Source of the DNA: Dromaius novaehollandiae
Lineage: Eukaryota; Chordata; Aves; Casuariiformes; Dromaiidae
NCBI RefSeq assembly: GCF_036370855.1
Contig: NC_088099.1
Coordinates: forward strand, 144,167,017 to 144,231,016
Direction: 5' to 3'
DNA length: 64,000 bases
The notes under the pieces are model-generated. The model worked only from the letters and a program-made list of their open reading frames with translations. It made no database searches and had not been told where the DNA came from. Each line of letters opens with the position of its first letter. The stretch's first letter is position 1. The position numbers and the translations under genes are program-made. Shown in pieces: positions 1-13,700 of this stretch.

Positions 1-1640
1 TTGAGACCTAAGTCTTGCCTGCCCAGGATAACACATTTCCCTCCTCATGTAAGTAGGGTCACAACACTGAAAAACAAAGCCTGGTCTCATCAAAAATCAT
101 GGTAAAACTCCTTGAATTCAGTGAGACAAGAATACAGTCCTTGGTTGTTATCAAGTTATGATTTAGTAAGAGAGACGTTTCTTGCAGATGGTCATGTATA
201 AAACTGCAGCAAAATTTTACTGTATTTTATGCAACAGCTCACTATAAACTGAGCCAAATTATCTTCTCAGTTATATGCTCACTATTTCATAAGTCCTTCA
301 GATAGATATTTTACGTAAACATTCTCAGAACTACATTGAAGATGTAGCAGGGCAGATTCTGCCCTTCAGTCAAACTTATCTTAATCCAGAGTATTTCTTA
401 CAGCTTCACTGCAGTTCCCCTAAATCTCTCCTTATGTTTGTAAAAAGGGCAGAGTTCTGCTCAGTTTCTATCGCCATAGGCATTCAACCGGCTATATGTG
501 ATACTTGTTTTCTAGAGAGGGCCAGTATGTAGCTTGTAGGTGGCCAGTTCAGCTGTGACTCTGTTCTTCCTTGGAAACCTGAATTTGAGAGTTGGCTGCA
601 ATGAGAGCTGCAGGTTTTCAGCAACAGTGTTAAGCCTCAGGACAGAAGGTACTTGGAGAATGTGAATCCAGACTGTGGTTCCAGTATCGAGAACTGGATA
701 GTCTATGCCACAGGTCTGTTCAAGCGCATCTCTAATATTTTGAATTGGATAGTTTTAGACTACAGTTTTAATGTGTGTTTTAGAAAAGCTAATTAATGGA
801 GATAATGGAGGGAAAACAGTGGGATAGATTTCTTGCTCAGAAGAAGCTGGGCTCAGGAGCCAGGTTCCTGCTGAGCTCAGCTGGAGTGGGAGCCAGAAGA
901 AGCTATCTCTGACAGAGGCCAGGCTTGGCCCTACAAGGTGTGCTATGACCCAGTACTAGCTGCAGGTCAAGGAGACAGGATCCTAACTCTGCAGGGTTTC
1001 CAGGTTCTGAGTTCAGCACTTGAAGGAAACTATGTTCTGGCACCCATTTCTCTCCCAGAATCAACTGCTTCTTGCTGCTCTTTTGCTGTGAGAAAACTTT
1101 CAGCTCTACTGTGCTTGCAAGAGCTTTTAAAGTGCAGCAAATCAGGCTGAGTTTCTAAAGGCACTCTGGGTGCAACTGGCATCTCCAAAAAGTAGTAGCA
1201 TGATTTTGTTCAAAATAAGTTAGGGATGATGTGGCAAAATGCTCCCTTTCCCTCTTATTCTGAGCAGTGACTGTATCTGTTTACAGCCATGGTTTATAGT
1301 GAGTTGCTTAAGGTGTTCTTAGCAAAGATTCATAAAACATTGCTCACATGTTCTTTACCTGACATCCCCTGTAATTCTGTACCAAGTGCACATAAAATAT
1401 TTATACCTGTTTGAAATGTAATTTTTAAGCTGTAGTGGTTATTGAGTTGTGCTGAACAACCCTGGAAGATATTCAGAGAAGCTTTTTGAAATTTGCAATT
1501 TTACATATTGTTATTAAGAAGGAAAATAAATGCTCCTGAAAACCCTTTAATTATTTAGAGTAGTTAGTGAGAACATGTTAAAAAACACAAAGGTGGAAAA
1601 AAAGCCTGAGCTGTCCTATTTTTTTTGCTATGTCTTTTAG
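1..1640 (+). other. RGS22: RGS22 intron (3' portion), upstream of first visible exon
   Basis: No exon could be supported here. A short open stretch at about 938-1150 lacks splice-site support and similarity to anything I recognise. The intron ends with a CTTTTAG acceptor at 1640. The rest looks like ordinary AT-rich intron sequence. Confidence 0.6.
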
Positions 1641-1780
1641 AAAAGTAGAACTAGCTCACCAACAACTTTATTAAAACTAGCTACACCAGATTTCTCTTTG
1701 AAGAGATCATCAAGGTCATCAGCTACCCTGTCACCAAGTCAGAGCCCCCGAAGGGATGATGATTCTAGCAGTAGAAAGTG
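1641..1780 (+). CDS. RGS22: RGS22 exon 1 of window (Ser/Arg-rich linker)
   Basis: The acceptor is TGTCTTTTAG at 1631-1640 and the donor is GTAGGT at 1781. The exon is open from AAA at 1641 and leaves two bases (TG) that complete a Trp codon with the next exon. It encodes residues 1-46 of the partial protein, a low-complexity Ser/Thr/Arg-rich segment (LKRSSRSSATLSPSQSPRR) with several Ser-Pro and Arg-x-x-Ser patterns. That fits a disordered, possibly phosphorylated linker before the first RGS domain. The frame is fixed by splicing to exon 2, because an in-frame TAG follows directly after the donor. Confidence 0.85.
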
Positions 1781-4700
1781 GTAGGTACAAAAGTTGCTTG
1801 TGCCTCTTTCTGTACCTCAGATATTTATGAAATGTTTTTGGATCCTACTGTTTTCGTGAATATGTTTCTTTAATACAATAACCTGCTTGCTGAAGCATAG
1901 TTATGGTATAGACTGCTCACATGGGAAATTTCTTTCTGGCAGATTAGTTTGTCATTTGTTCATGTCATAACACAAATGGGTTTATTTCTCCAAATACAAG
2001 TGTTTTACCCTCTCTGGTATAATCATTGATAATCTCTACACACATTTGTATTCTTTTAATCTGTTTCAAGCACTTGCCCTCAAAGATATGCTGTGTCAAT
2101 AAGTTCCACATGGCCACATAAGAAAGCATTTCTCTAAATAGTTTTAAATTTATTTTAAATTTTAGCTCCATTTATTTTTTCTCTACTATTCACTATGTTG
2201 TTCTAGCTGTCTCATGCTCCTTCTTAGCTTTTCTTTTATAAACAGTCCTAGTCTTTCATTAAGTAGGTATTGAACATCTTCTTTCTTTGTGGATCTAGGC
2301 CAAAATCAGTGAGCAGTGGCATGATTCATTGCTTAGCTTCGGATGATACTGCAGACTCAAGATACCAGGGGGGCAGAAAATACACCTATGCTGAGTTGCT
2401 GCAAGTAAGTAGCACTTGAAGATTTTAGTTGTCTTGAATCATGGGTTAGAAACATTTTATTCTGTAGTATTAAAGGGAATGTATTAGAGTCAGTGATTTG
2501 GGGAAATCTGTTTGATTATATGAATGTCATTGCCTTCTGCAGAGGTATAATTAAAATGTCAGAAATTTCTGTGTGGTATCTGTCATCTATTTGATAAGAA
2601 ATCATGGCATGTACGGAGGTTTATTTTCACTAGAAAGTGTTGATCTTTTCCATGGTGACCACGTGCTCAGTGGGCTATTATGGAAAGTCACTGGATGAAC
2701 GCTTCACAGGAATCATTGCCTAGGAAAGTATACCAGGCTTATAGTGTAACTAAGAACTGAATGTGCCCTAGAAAGTCATTAAAATAGTAAAATTCATAAG
2801 AGGAAAATGTTTCAGTTGTAAAATTCCTCTTTATTGTCTGCATACCTTATTCTTTGGTTTGTTGAATTATTGCCTGCTAAGCAAGCCCTCCATCCAGCAA
2901 ACCTCAGGAGGGACAGGCTGCACAGAAGGGCCTTTTCTTAATAGCTATTAAAAGGCTGATAAATAGAGCATGCGAGATGTCAAGATTTGGCAATTTAAAA
3001 TATATCCAAAACTTTTCATGTCTGTGGAATGTTCCAGAAACAGACTGCTGTTTCAGAGATATTGATACCCGTGGTCTCACAACTCAAAAAGCATACGATG
3101 AATTTGGGCCTGCTTCTACATACATGGAGTTTGTTGATCTGTTCAGCACATCACTGTTTTTCACATAAAAATTGTACTTTGTTTATTACTTCACTGAAAT
3201 AATTTTCTTTTTTTTTGTTAATTTTAAGAGAAGAAAAGGCTATTATTGTAATTAGGGGACATGAACTGTTAGCTTTTATACATCGTTATCATATAGAGTT
3301 TCTCTGTGGATGATAGGAGGGAAATACTATTCACTTACACCTATAGGGTTGGACAGGAACCTACAACCAGGACCCCACAATTTGCTATCCCAAATATGGC
3401 GGAAAGGGGAGTGCAGGCTTCCATGGTTTAATGCCGTATGGGGAAGTGGGATCCTCCTACTCTTTATCACAGGCCTGGCTTCTTCCTGCCCTTCTCCTTC
3501 ACTGTCACTGTTTGGGAAGAAGCTGGTTATCGGCCACCATGCTCACCTACTCTCACTTCTGCCATCAGCAACAGAGGGCCAGCTAAAGCTTCTCTCTCGG
3601 GATCACCAGAAAATAATTTATTCGTTCATGAACTGCTCTGGCTTCTCTGTGAGTGTTGGCAAAATGGATGTATTCTTCCTCAAATGCTTCCAGAGCCAGC
3701 CGCAGTAGAGGGCACAGATTTCCTGTCCCCAACATGTTTGTGATTCTGATGCTGATGTCAGTGGTATAACTCCAAGAGACATATCTTTTGCTCCAGGATA
3801 GCTAATTGTTCTGAGGCTTGATCAAAAAGTCACTTGTAAACTTCTGTTAGTTTAAAACACAGCAGCCTGAACTAAGGCAACTTTTGACAGTAGGTTACAG
3901 CGCTAAGCGATACAGCCTACTATCATTGGGATTCCCTGGGTTCAGAGTTAAAGAGATAAAGACAGAATTAAGGCCAGGATTGTTTTCCTGTTTCAAGTAT
4001 TGAGGAACCACCTAAGGGATACTATGGTCATTTTGCTATTCTATATGCCTTTAGTCATCAGATTTATTCCACTGAACATCAATATTCAGTGGGAAAATGG
4101 TATGGAGTGCTATGATCAATTGCATATGTAGTAGAACATGGAGCCTGGTTTCCTGGGATGAAGATACTAATTGAACACACTGCATGGTCCTCCACTGCAA
4201 TGTACTGACATTTGAAAATAATGAAAGCCTGTTATTCCTTGTTGTATAATTATATTTTATTTCTCCAGGGGAAAAGTGCTGCTGGCAGTGCTGTCCTGGG
4301 GGGATCAAGAATGGAAAGCATGCTGCAGTCTCTTTATTTGGAGAACAGAGCAGGCTACTACTTCACACACTTCTGTGAGAAGTCAGGGAATAAGGTATGA
4401 ACATTTTCCTACCCTGTGATAATTTAGTCCACAATTGACTGAATGCCAAGTTAGAGAGGGCAGCCAGACTGAAAAAATAATTGGAGAAAGAAAGATTGAT
4501 GACTGGATGAATTATTACTTGTGAGACTACAATCCCTCAACAACAATAAACTGTTCATGTGTATATTGAAACTAATGACAGGTCTTAACCAAACTGTCAG
4601 ATCCTAACTGTCTCAAACCTATTGGAAATCTGATTGTACCATCAGGGATAAAAAAAGACTAATCATTTCTAGAAACAACCCTTTAACTTGGCAGAAAAAA

Positions 4701-7700
4701 TGAGGTCTTAACCCACAAAAACATTTTTTAAAAAGATGGAAAATCTGCTATGCTATTACTCATGATAATCTGCCTCCTTCTTACTTGCTGGGTTAGTGAT
4801 GTCCAAAATCTCCAATGTTTTAAAAATGTTCTTCTGCTTCCACGAAGCTTCTTGGATTTCTGAGAAACTTAACACTATTTCTTCTCTGCAGTCAGCAGAG
4901 TCATCATTCATTGCTGGGTGTAAACTGAGGATTGGTTGGAACAAGTTATCAATCTGAGTCAGTGTTTAGTGGCTTTGCAGAAACATTGAGTCTTTAGGAG
5001 AGATTTCAATACAATCAAGATGGACATCTGTTCCTCTGCTGGCACAACCCAGAATCCAGCAGCAGTAGCTAGAAAGCCTTTGGCTACCAGAAGGCAAGAG
5101 CCAATATTTCCAAAGCTGAATACCTTAAGCTAAAAATATTACCAAAGCTGAATACCTTAAGCTAAAAATATTAAATGTGCATTAGATAGAAATCTAAATA
5201 GAAGTAACTTATTTTTCATGAGAGATAAGCACCCACATGTCCTCTAGTATTTGCAGGTGCCATACTCCTTTGAAAATTAGTTTCTTAAGGTGTTGTCTAC
5301 ACCTATGGAAACTATTTCATTCGTATGCTAGGTCTGGCAGGCTACAGTTTGTCGCACAAAGTTCCTCATGCCTATCTTTTTGGAATGGCCTCTTCTATTG
5401 TCCGATAATGGGGTTTTCAGTATATTTGTCAGATCCAAACCCCATAATTACAAGGGGCTTGGGTAAAGATCTACATAGGCCCCTTCTTCTGAAAGATCTT
5501 TTGATGTTTATTTGAAATTATGAAATGGGGCCAAGATTTTGTGCCTCAGAAATGCATGTAATAAAAATGTAATGATAGTAACAGTAACATATGTCAAGTA
5601 TACAGTATTTAATTGTTTTGGTTATTGCTATTCCACCATGGCACAAATTCTGCATGTCCATTATCAGCATTTCTTCCTAAGTGCTGGCTTTATGCCACTG
5701 AAGTGTGGTTACTCTTCAAACGTTAACAACGTTAACAATTTTAATGGCAAATTATGCACAAAGGATACAATAAAAGATAGAGTATCACAGTGACAATGCC
5801 ATTAAATATCTTGTCCTTATGCCAGTATGCAACAGAAGATTAAACCCATCTAAAACTGAGCTTGATTTATGATGACCCTAAGGAGCTAAATAATTACTTG
5901 CATTGGTAATTCAACCTTTTATAAAGTCCTGATATTTGGGTAGCAGTAACTTACTTTTCTTTTTTTCTTTTTTTTTTTTTTTTCCATTTGTAGCTGTGGG
6001 AGAACAGTGCATACTTTTGGTTTGACCTACAGGCTTATCATCAGCTTTTCTACCAAGAAACTCTTCATCCTTTTAAAATATGCAAGCAAGCTCAAGTAAG
6101 TTGTAAATAATGTGTTTTCCCTTCACAAATACATTTGTTCAGTGTAAGACTGAAAAGAAGACAGGAGGTGGAAAGGCTTCCAAATCTTGACAACCAACAC
6201 CAAAGTAAATCTGGGTTGTGGACAATAAAAGAAGCTCTTTGGATTGTTACTATGGAATTTCTTGATTTAAATGTTAAACATGCATAGTTTGATTCCTAGG
6301 CTCTGTTGTCTGTTCGCAGTTTTATCTGTTATGTTCAGTTTACCTAGTCTCCCCTTTGCTACTCTGTGTTGAATTTGGAAACTATCTGTTTAGCATTAAC
6401 ATTAGTGATAGCATTTTTTATAAATCAACTAATAGTACTGTACCTTTCTTTCCATCTCCTGTGGGGGTTAGAATTGCAAGTCTTGCAGTCCAGACCTCAG
6501 ATAGTGACCTTAGCCGTAAAAATGGATCTTTCAGTTGTCAGTCCTGTTTTCCTTTTCTGAATGTCAGGGTGTCATTATTCTCCTTATGCAATTTCTCCCC
6601 CCTGCCTGATCTTTAGACCCTCATTTACTGTCAAGTGGAACTGATATTGCCTATAAATAAGTGCTCTTAACTGAGCATGGTACTTTAAGTCTTGGTGCAG
6701 AAAAAGAATAAACTGATTTACCACAGGCCATGAGTGCTGATAACTGTCGTTGACTGCAGACTAGCAGGACACTGCCAGGAAGGAGGCTGCAGCAGTGTGA
6801 TATCGTTAGAAGCATTCCAAGCAACTTTTAAAATTATTTTGTGAAACTTTGGTCTGTTTTTCCTCTCTAAACCTTGTGTAGGAGTATATTCTATCTGCAT
6901 ATTTGAATATATGTTGTAATAGAGCAAAGCTACTTCACGTGTCCTTGGAACAAATGTCTGTACAGCGGTGCAGAATAGTCTCTTTGTATGGCTAAGGTTA
7001 CTGAGCATCTGGACTTCCTTGAATTCGTCTTCTTTCTCTGCTTGAAAGTTGCACTAGGCTAAAGAACAGAATTTTGTGTATTTGTCCAGAATTCCCACCT
7101 GAATCACTGTTAGTTGTATGGAAACTCTAAACAGAGATTGAGGCACAGATTCCTTCCTCTTTCCCTTCACACACTAGCTATCTTGAGCTGCTGTCTTACT
7201 TATTTTTTCCCCCTCTAGCTCTACTTATGGCCTGAGGCTAAGGGCATAAGGCTTTTAAGGCTGTCCTCGTTGTTTATCCCTAAAACTGCCTGTGCCTCCA
7301 GCATCTGCCCAGCATACGTGTAAGGCCTACGTATGGTGAGGGGATCCAGTTCACATCAGGCACGTAAGCTCACTGCCTCCCCTGCACTCCTCCAGCTCTG
7401 TCACATACATTGACTTAAGAAGCTGGATAAGCACACTGGACAGCCTGGCCACTTTGTCCCTGTCCTTGGATCTTCAGAGGTGAGCCTCTGAGCTTGCTGC
7501 ATGCTTAAATAGATAATGTTTTGGGCATCTTCATCGGTAATGTTATTCTGGGAAAAGTTCAGATGTGTGATTTGTTTGTTTATTTTCCAAAGTCTTATAA
7601 CATCCTTACAGCATAGTAGTTTTAGGACAACATGGGAAAAATACTAAGAGTAAAAAAACCAGATGTTAATAAGTAAGTAATTAGTGTTGCTGCTTGTGCC

Positions 7701-10700
7701 CATTATCTATATTGACCCTTAGGGTTCAGCTCCAGGAGTAAACCCCCAATGGTGTTCTGCTCCAAAGACTGTACTGCACTCCATTAACTTGAAGATAAAG
7801 TAAAGTTGTAAGACACTGGCAAATTGTGACAACCCAGCATCGCTCCTGGGGCAAGAAATGGGAGATTCAATAGTAGCTTGACTGAATCCCATTTTTCATT
7901 AGGAAAAGTTATGCTGACCTACATTTACTGTGGCGTTAGTGAGGACAGCTAGCTTGCTTAATGCCTGGTAATCAGAGAGTTAGGTGTATAGCAGTGGTAC
8001 TCTGTGTAAAGCCAAAAGCATGAGAAATTTCTATGGTTTTCTTTTTTAACCATATCTAAACTGTGTCTTCATTTTTCTGTACTTTTTATTGTAGGCTGAA
8101 TCTTAGGCTTTGGTCCATGACAGTTTAAAATTATGTTTTTAAATTTGGTTTCATTTTACACCCAGCTTGCACTCTCTTTTGCAGTGGTTGCATGACTGAT
8201 AATTAAGACCCTTGTCTTTTTTCTTTTGCTTATCTTATTTCCAGTGCTGGCCTGGTGGTGACAGCAGAACATCGTACAATCAGGGTTATCAGGCAATTGC
8301 AGAGGGCTACATACGCATAGCCATTAAAGTAAATACATCAAAACGAAATATGTGAAACTGTTCCATTAGCATAACTAACAGCTGAAATGTAACATAACAA
8401 ATCAACACATGTGCTGCAACATTTGGTATCATTCTCAAGTTTGCCTTTTAAGGCTGCACAAAAATTATTCTTGTTTTCATTGGAACACACTTAAGACTCA
8501 AGCTGCGTCCAATCTACAGGGTCTGCTTATGGAAAAGATGCCTTCCCAAAATCTGTGCTCACCTTTGGCACAATAAGATAGTTATTCCAAATACTCCTAA
8601 GAGAATGTGGATCAGATTCTAATAGCACATCGTCATATATATTCTACTGTTTATTACAGAAAGAGACATCCAGAGTATTTTGTATGTGTTCTGCCTGTTT
8701 CCTTTGAGAAACAAGAATGAACCTGGATTGCTGTGTATCCACTACTGAGCATTTCATTTGTTAGGTATTTTTATCTCAGCTTTATGATAGAATAAGGAAA
8801 TGCATTCTGAGGTGTATATTCATTCATACAGGGAAAGAAACTATAGTGAGAATGAAATCTTATGCATAAGAAAAATGGTGAGTACCAGTAATCATCTAAG
8901 AATCTAGTGGTTATTCTTTATAAAAATACTCACAGGAGTGTAAAATAAATTGAGAAATAAAAACAATAAAGAAACACATATATTTTGCAATGAAAAATAG
9001 TTACTTAGAGTTAGAAAATTTGATACATTTATGGGAAGTACAATATTTTAACACTAGAGCCAATTTAGATAAAGGGAGTTATCGTTACCGTGAACTTGTA
9101 GGGTCAGACACAAGATTTATATTAGTGGAAAGTCATGGAAGGGGTTAAGGTGGTTTAGCCTTTCCATTTAAGACCAGCCAGTGCATTGCACTCTTCACAT
9201 CATACAATTCAGTCAAGCTGCAGAACCCCTTCATTTAGATCAGACCAAAGTCCAGGCCTGTGGGCAGCTATACAAAGCACTTAAACTTAATACTTTTTGT
9301 TGTCTCTTGCTTCACCCTAGTCGTTCTGAGATTGTTTACCAAAGTCTTCTTATCTAGGGATGAATTCACACTAAAACCCAAGAGCTGGACAACCCCCAGT
9401 TTGGAAATTCATAAACCAGGCCAAAATGTCAACCTGAATTTCCCAAGCATTTGGTGCCTTCAGATTTGTACCATCATAAGCAATTTTAAGATACAAGCTC
9501 TGATCAAATATCCATACCTGGGTTTTGGGTTGGCTCTATCACTTATTCTAATACATTTATAGGAAAATACATAGCTGAAAAGGTAGGATTTTTTTTCCCG
9601 TGTCCTACAAAAGGAACAAAATATTGAACAAATGAAATATTATGTGCATGTGATGTCATAAGTATAACATATTTGTGTGAATTTTACAGCCTTTAAATTC
9701 ATTTAATGTGATTTTTTTTTTCTGTTGATCCTTTAGGACACTGGCCAATATGAAAGTTTCACTACTTCACTGAGATTCAGAAAACCACAAAACTTCCATA
9801 ACATGGGAGTGAAAAAAAGACTATGAATATTCTTTTTAAAAGGATGTGTTCTTCCCTAAATCTTGCTGACTTATGCACAGTGTTGAAGGCTGTGAACACA
9901 TCCTCTTTTCCTCTTTTTTGGCATGTCTAGAACTCAGAGCCATTGGCCTTCACACAGTCCTTGCGTTCAACTCAGTGCAGATCTGCAGATGTGCCTGAAC
10001 ATGGGGCTGAGAGCTCCTTCTCCTCTCACCCAAAACATCTGCAAGTGCATTCAGTCACTTTGCCACTCTGTGAAGCTGTTTCTAGCATAGTGGGGGCATC
10101 AAATCCCATAGCAAAGGACTCTCAAGAATTTAAGCAGAAAAACGGCATCATGCCAAATCCTTAGACAGTATCAATCTGCAGCCCTCAAAGATGAAGAAGC
10201 CATCCTGAGTACAGCACTGAGGGATCTAGTCCTTTGAGTCTGGAAAAGCGCACTCCTACAGCTAATTCAACCACCTCTAAATTTCTATTTCACACGTGTG
10301 TTGCTGGCCCTAACTCTCCCTGTATTGCTTACAGACAAAAATGTGTGTCTTTATTATTTGCTTTATTATGCTGTAGTTTCACTTCTGAAATTAAACACTA
10401 CTGGCCAGCAGTCTGCAGGTAGAGAAGCTTGCAAAGGCAGACCCTAATAGAGCAATATATTATGACAGTGTCCATGTGAGTAGATTGTTAACAGTTCTGG
10501 CCAAAGCCTCTTAATCTGGGTAATTTCTGATCCTGTAGACTGATAGTTTTTGTCAGCTGTAAAGAAGAGTAGAAAAATACATTCAAGTGAACCCATTTCA
10601 TACAAAGTCAAATGAGGGAAATAAGTTTTCCACCCAAGGAAGATGTGGAGCTTTAATTTTGATTTTATTCTTAAAATTATGTTAAAGACAACCAATCATT

Positions 10701-13700
10701 TAAGTAACCAGGTTAAATGTATGTTAAAATATTGAGGATCTATTTTGGCCCCTTTTCACCAATTTATAGATCCCTTGTGTGGTTTTGTGAGTCATAACAG
10801 GTGGACCAATGCAGCCCTAATGCTGAATAAATTGGTTGACCCCTCCTTAAAAAGGCTATTTTTAGAGATACCACATCTTTATATTGTTGGACTGTTCCTT
10901 TCTAATTTGGCTATTTTATATGTTAAATGTTTTGGATCAGATTAAAAGATGACGTAACTGGAACTTTATTAGCTTTAGGGTTCTTCATAATAACTTCCAA
11001 GGTTTGACATCACTATGAATCTAATTAATGCTGTCTCTGCTAAATTTCAATTCATTTGGGGATTTTCTGTGAAGGGCATAAGTTAGGATAAATGCGGTCT
11101 TGTTCTTCAGCTAAAACTCTGTTGTCCATGACCTATTTCCTTGGCCTCACCCTTACACCCGGTGGCCTTTATTGAGCTAATAACATGTGGGCCATAATAG
11201 CCACAAACTGTTTTAGTTTTCAGTGATTATATCGTTGTAGAAAGGGGGTGGAATCCAGCATTGACAGTAAATATACTAATCATCAGAAGTTCTACCTGGA
11301 GGATGTCAGCTGTCATAGGTCCATATTCCTCCGTGACATAACATCAGGAGAGGGTAAAGGGTCTCTCTTAAATTGCTGAGGACTGAAACGCCAAGGGTGT
11401 AGTTTGGTGCTGTTGCTGTTTGAAAGAGAGAGTCTAATAAATCAGAATATGATGTAAAACAAGTAGAAACATAATTATTTAATGTACTCAGACTTTCTCC
11501 CACTGTGCTAGAAATCTAGACACAACAGTATTTTATTATTGCTTGAAAACAGAGTAGATGTGCTACATTCTTCTCTCTTACTTTGTTCATCTGCTAGTTA
11601 GAGAAGGATTTTAGTCACCTTCCTTCACTGTCAAAACTGTGATTGTAAGAAGGAAGGATGGGCTCATCAGCTAGTGCAAATTGGTGCCACCCCACAGAGA
11701 AATGCTGATTTACACTAACAGTCTGATCCCCAAGACTGACTCCATCTTGAAAATTAGTTGGATTTTGATGATGTAAAGAAGAGAAAGCATTTAAAATGAC
11801 ATGAATTTTATTATGGCAGTATCTCTTTTTCCTTGAATTCCTAGCTGCAGTCAGAGTGTAAGGAAGATATTCTTACAATTGTTCCTGAAATAAAGTGGGT
11901 TTTTTTCTGACTTTTCAATATTTTTTTATAAACTTATAAACTTTTTTATAACAATTTATGAAACATTTGAAAAAAGCAGAATTTGATTTAGGTGACTATT
12001 TCAAAAAAAACCTCCTTCAAAATAAATTAAAAAATGGCTCTATGCTTCAAGCATGAGTTGCTAGTGAGAAGGGAACATTCTCCAGGTTCAGCTTTTCTCT
12101 GTTTTTGCATGTTACAAAGCCTGTAATAAACCTGGCTTTGGTAAGGCCCTCAGTTCTGCACTGGTATCTCCCATTATGGATCCTGTACCATGCTGGAGTC
12201 CCACCAGTGTCCAAGGCAAGACAGATTGAAATCTTCTCAGCACAGACTGAAATCTTCTTGTTTTTCATTAATTTTAACCTAGAATTCCAAATTCCAATCT
12301 ATTCTTAATTCAAACAGAAGAAGTAAGAATCATTTACAAGTTGGCCAAGTTTGTATTTTGCAAAAGAACGATGTACTGTATTATATCTAAGTGTTGTAGC
12401 AATAACAATCATCTGTGCATCTATGAAGACCCACAGTCGTGGTAACTGTTGTGCTTATCTGAATGTAACTAATGATCAGCCAAATACCTCCCTCCATGGA
12501 AGGATTACATTATGCATTGTTTTGCAATCTAACCATTTTAACAAGTAGGACTAAAAATGGCAGGGAGCTCACCTACGGCAATTATTGAATTTTGGACAAA
12601 ATGGTAACACAGGTAGAAACAAAGTAGGTGTGATTAGATATATATCTAGAATATACAACAGGACCATGAGGGACAAATATATATTAAGTCTCTCCTTCAG
12701 TGGACTGTGACCATTAGAATGGATGATGACTAAGAAACAGTTTCTTCCCTTTTATTGTAGTTCCTTTATGCAACTTACATTGCCCCATCTGCCAGCATGG
12801 ACATTGGCCTTCATCAGAATAAGAAACACGAGATTTATAAGAAGATTGAGCCAGCTTTTGAGGATCTTTTTGACCCAGCAGAAGAATACATTCTCACTCT
12901 TCTGCTAGAACCATGGATGAAGATGGTAGAAGCAGACAAATGCACTTACGAAAAGGTAAATAACCTGGGTGACACTGTGAAGGATTCTTATGTCAAGGGA
13001 AGAAAATTGCAAAAGCTTTCCTATGCAGCCCCTGCTCGGACCCACCTATGAGTCTGTCGCATTTTCAGCCAGGAAGAGAGAAATATTACAGACTGTTTTG
13101 TTCACTCACTCCCTTCTATGCTGATCCACAAACAGGCTGGCTTCATCACAAGAGCGGACCTCCCCTCCAAAATGATGGTGCAGGTCTGTAAATCAAGGAG
13201 GAATGTATCTTGCTATGGCAAAATTTCTCTTTGCACTCAGGGAGTGTCATTTTTCTGCAATCATGCCATTGATTAAAAGTAATTTTCTTACCATGGATAG
13301 CCCACAAGCCTTTCACGTTTTTAGTGTTAAGTAGTTAAGTAGCGTTTCTAGAGTGTCAATAGGGTGATAGGGTCCACAGTTAACTGTATCAGGCATTCCT
13401 CGGTGTTCAAAATTAAAGTGCAGCTAGTGCTTAGCATAGGAGGAAATGAGATACTGTGATCCAGCTGTGTTTGCCCAAAACACTGTTTTTAGATAGCTGC
13501 TGTGCTGTGAAAGGGCTAACTGTGCTCTGCGGGCTTCCTGAAGTAGGTGGGTCAGTAGCATACGTGGGTCTATGTCCAGAGAGATTGCCGAAGGCTTGGA
13601 CTGAGCAGATACGTGCAGCTAGAGGGGAATGCTGCAATTCTCACTGTGCTTTTCACAAATCAGAGTAAGAAATAGCTGAGGCAGTGGTGGGGGCTGTGGC

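Larger units (their letters stand above)
6096..12760 (+). other. RGS22: RGS22 intron, 6.7 kb
   Basis: AT-rich intron between exons 4 and 5. It contains one phase-symmetric candidate cassette exon at 8245-8328 and an imperfect palindromic relic near 11667-11729, both listed separately. The other open stretches (for example about 9260-9562 and 12105-12308) have no splice context or protein similarity that I can see. Confidence 0.7.

Noticed and set aside
938-1150. 70-codon open frame near the left edge
   Set aside because: No acceptor in frame, no similarity, and not needed for the exon chain that begins at 1641.
3310-3743. 132- and 101-codon open frames in the intron before RGS22 exon 3
   Set aside because: Two frames overlap, the sequence has no family resemblance, and no splice sites fit the gene's phase.
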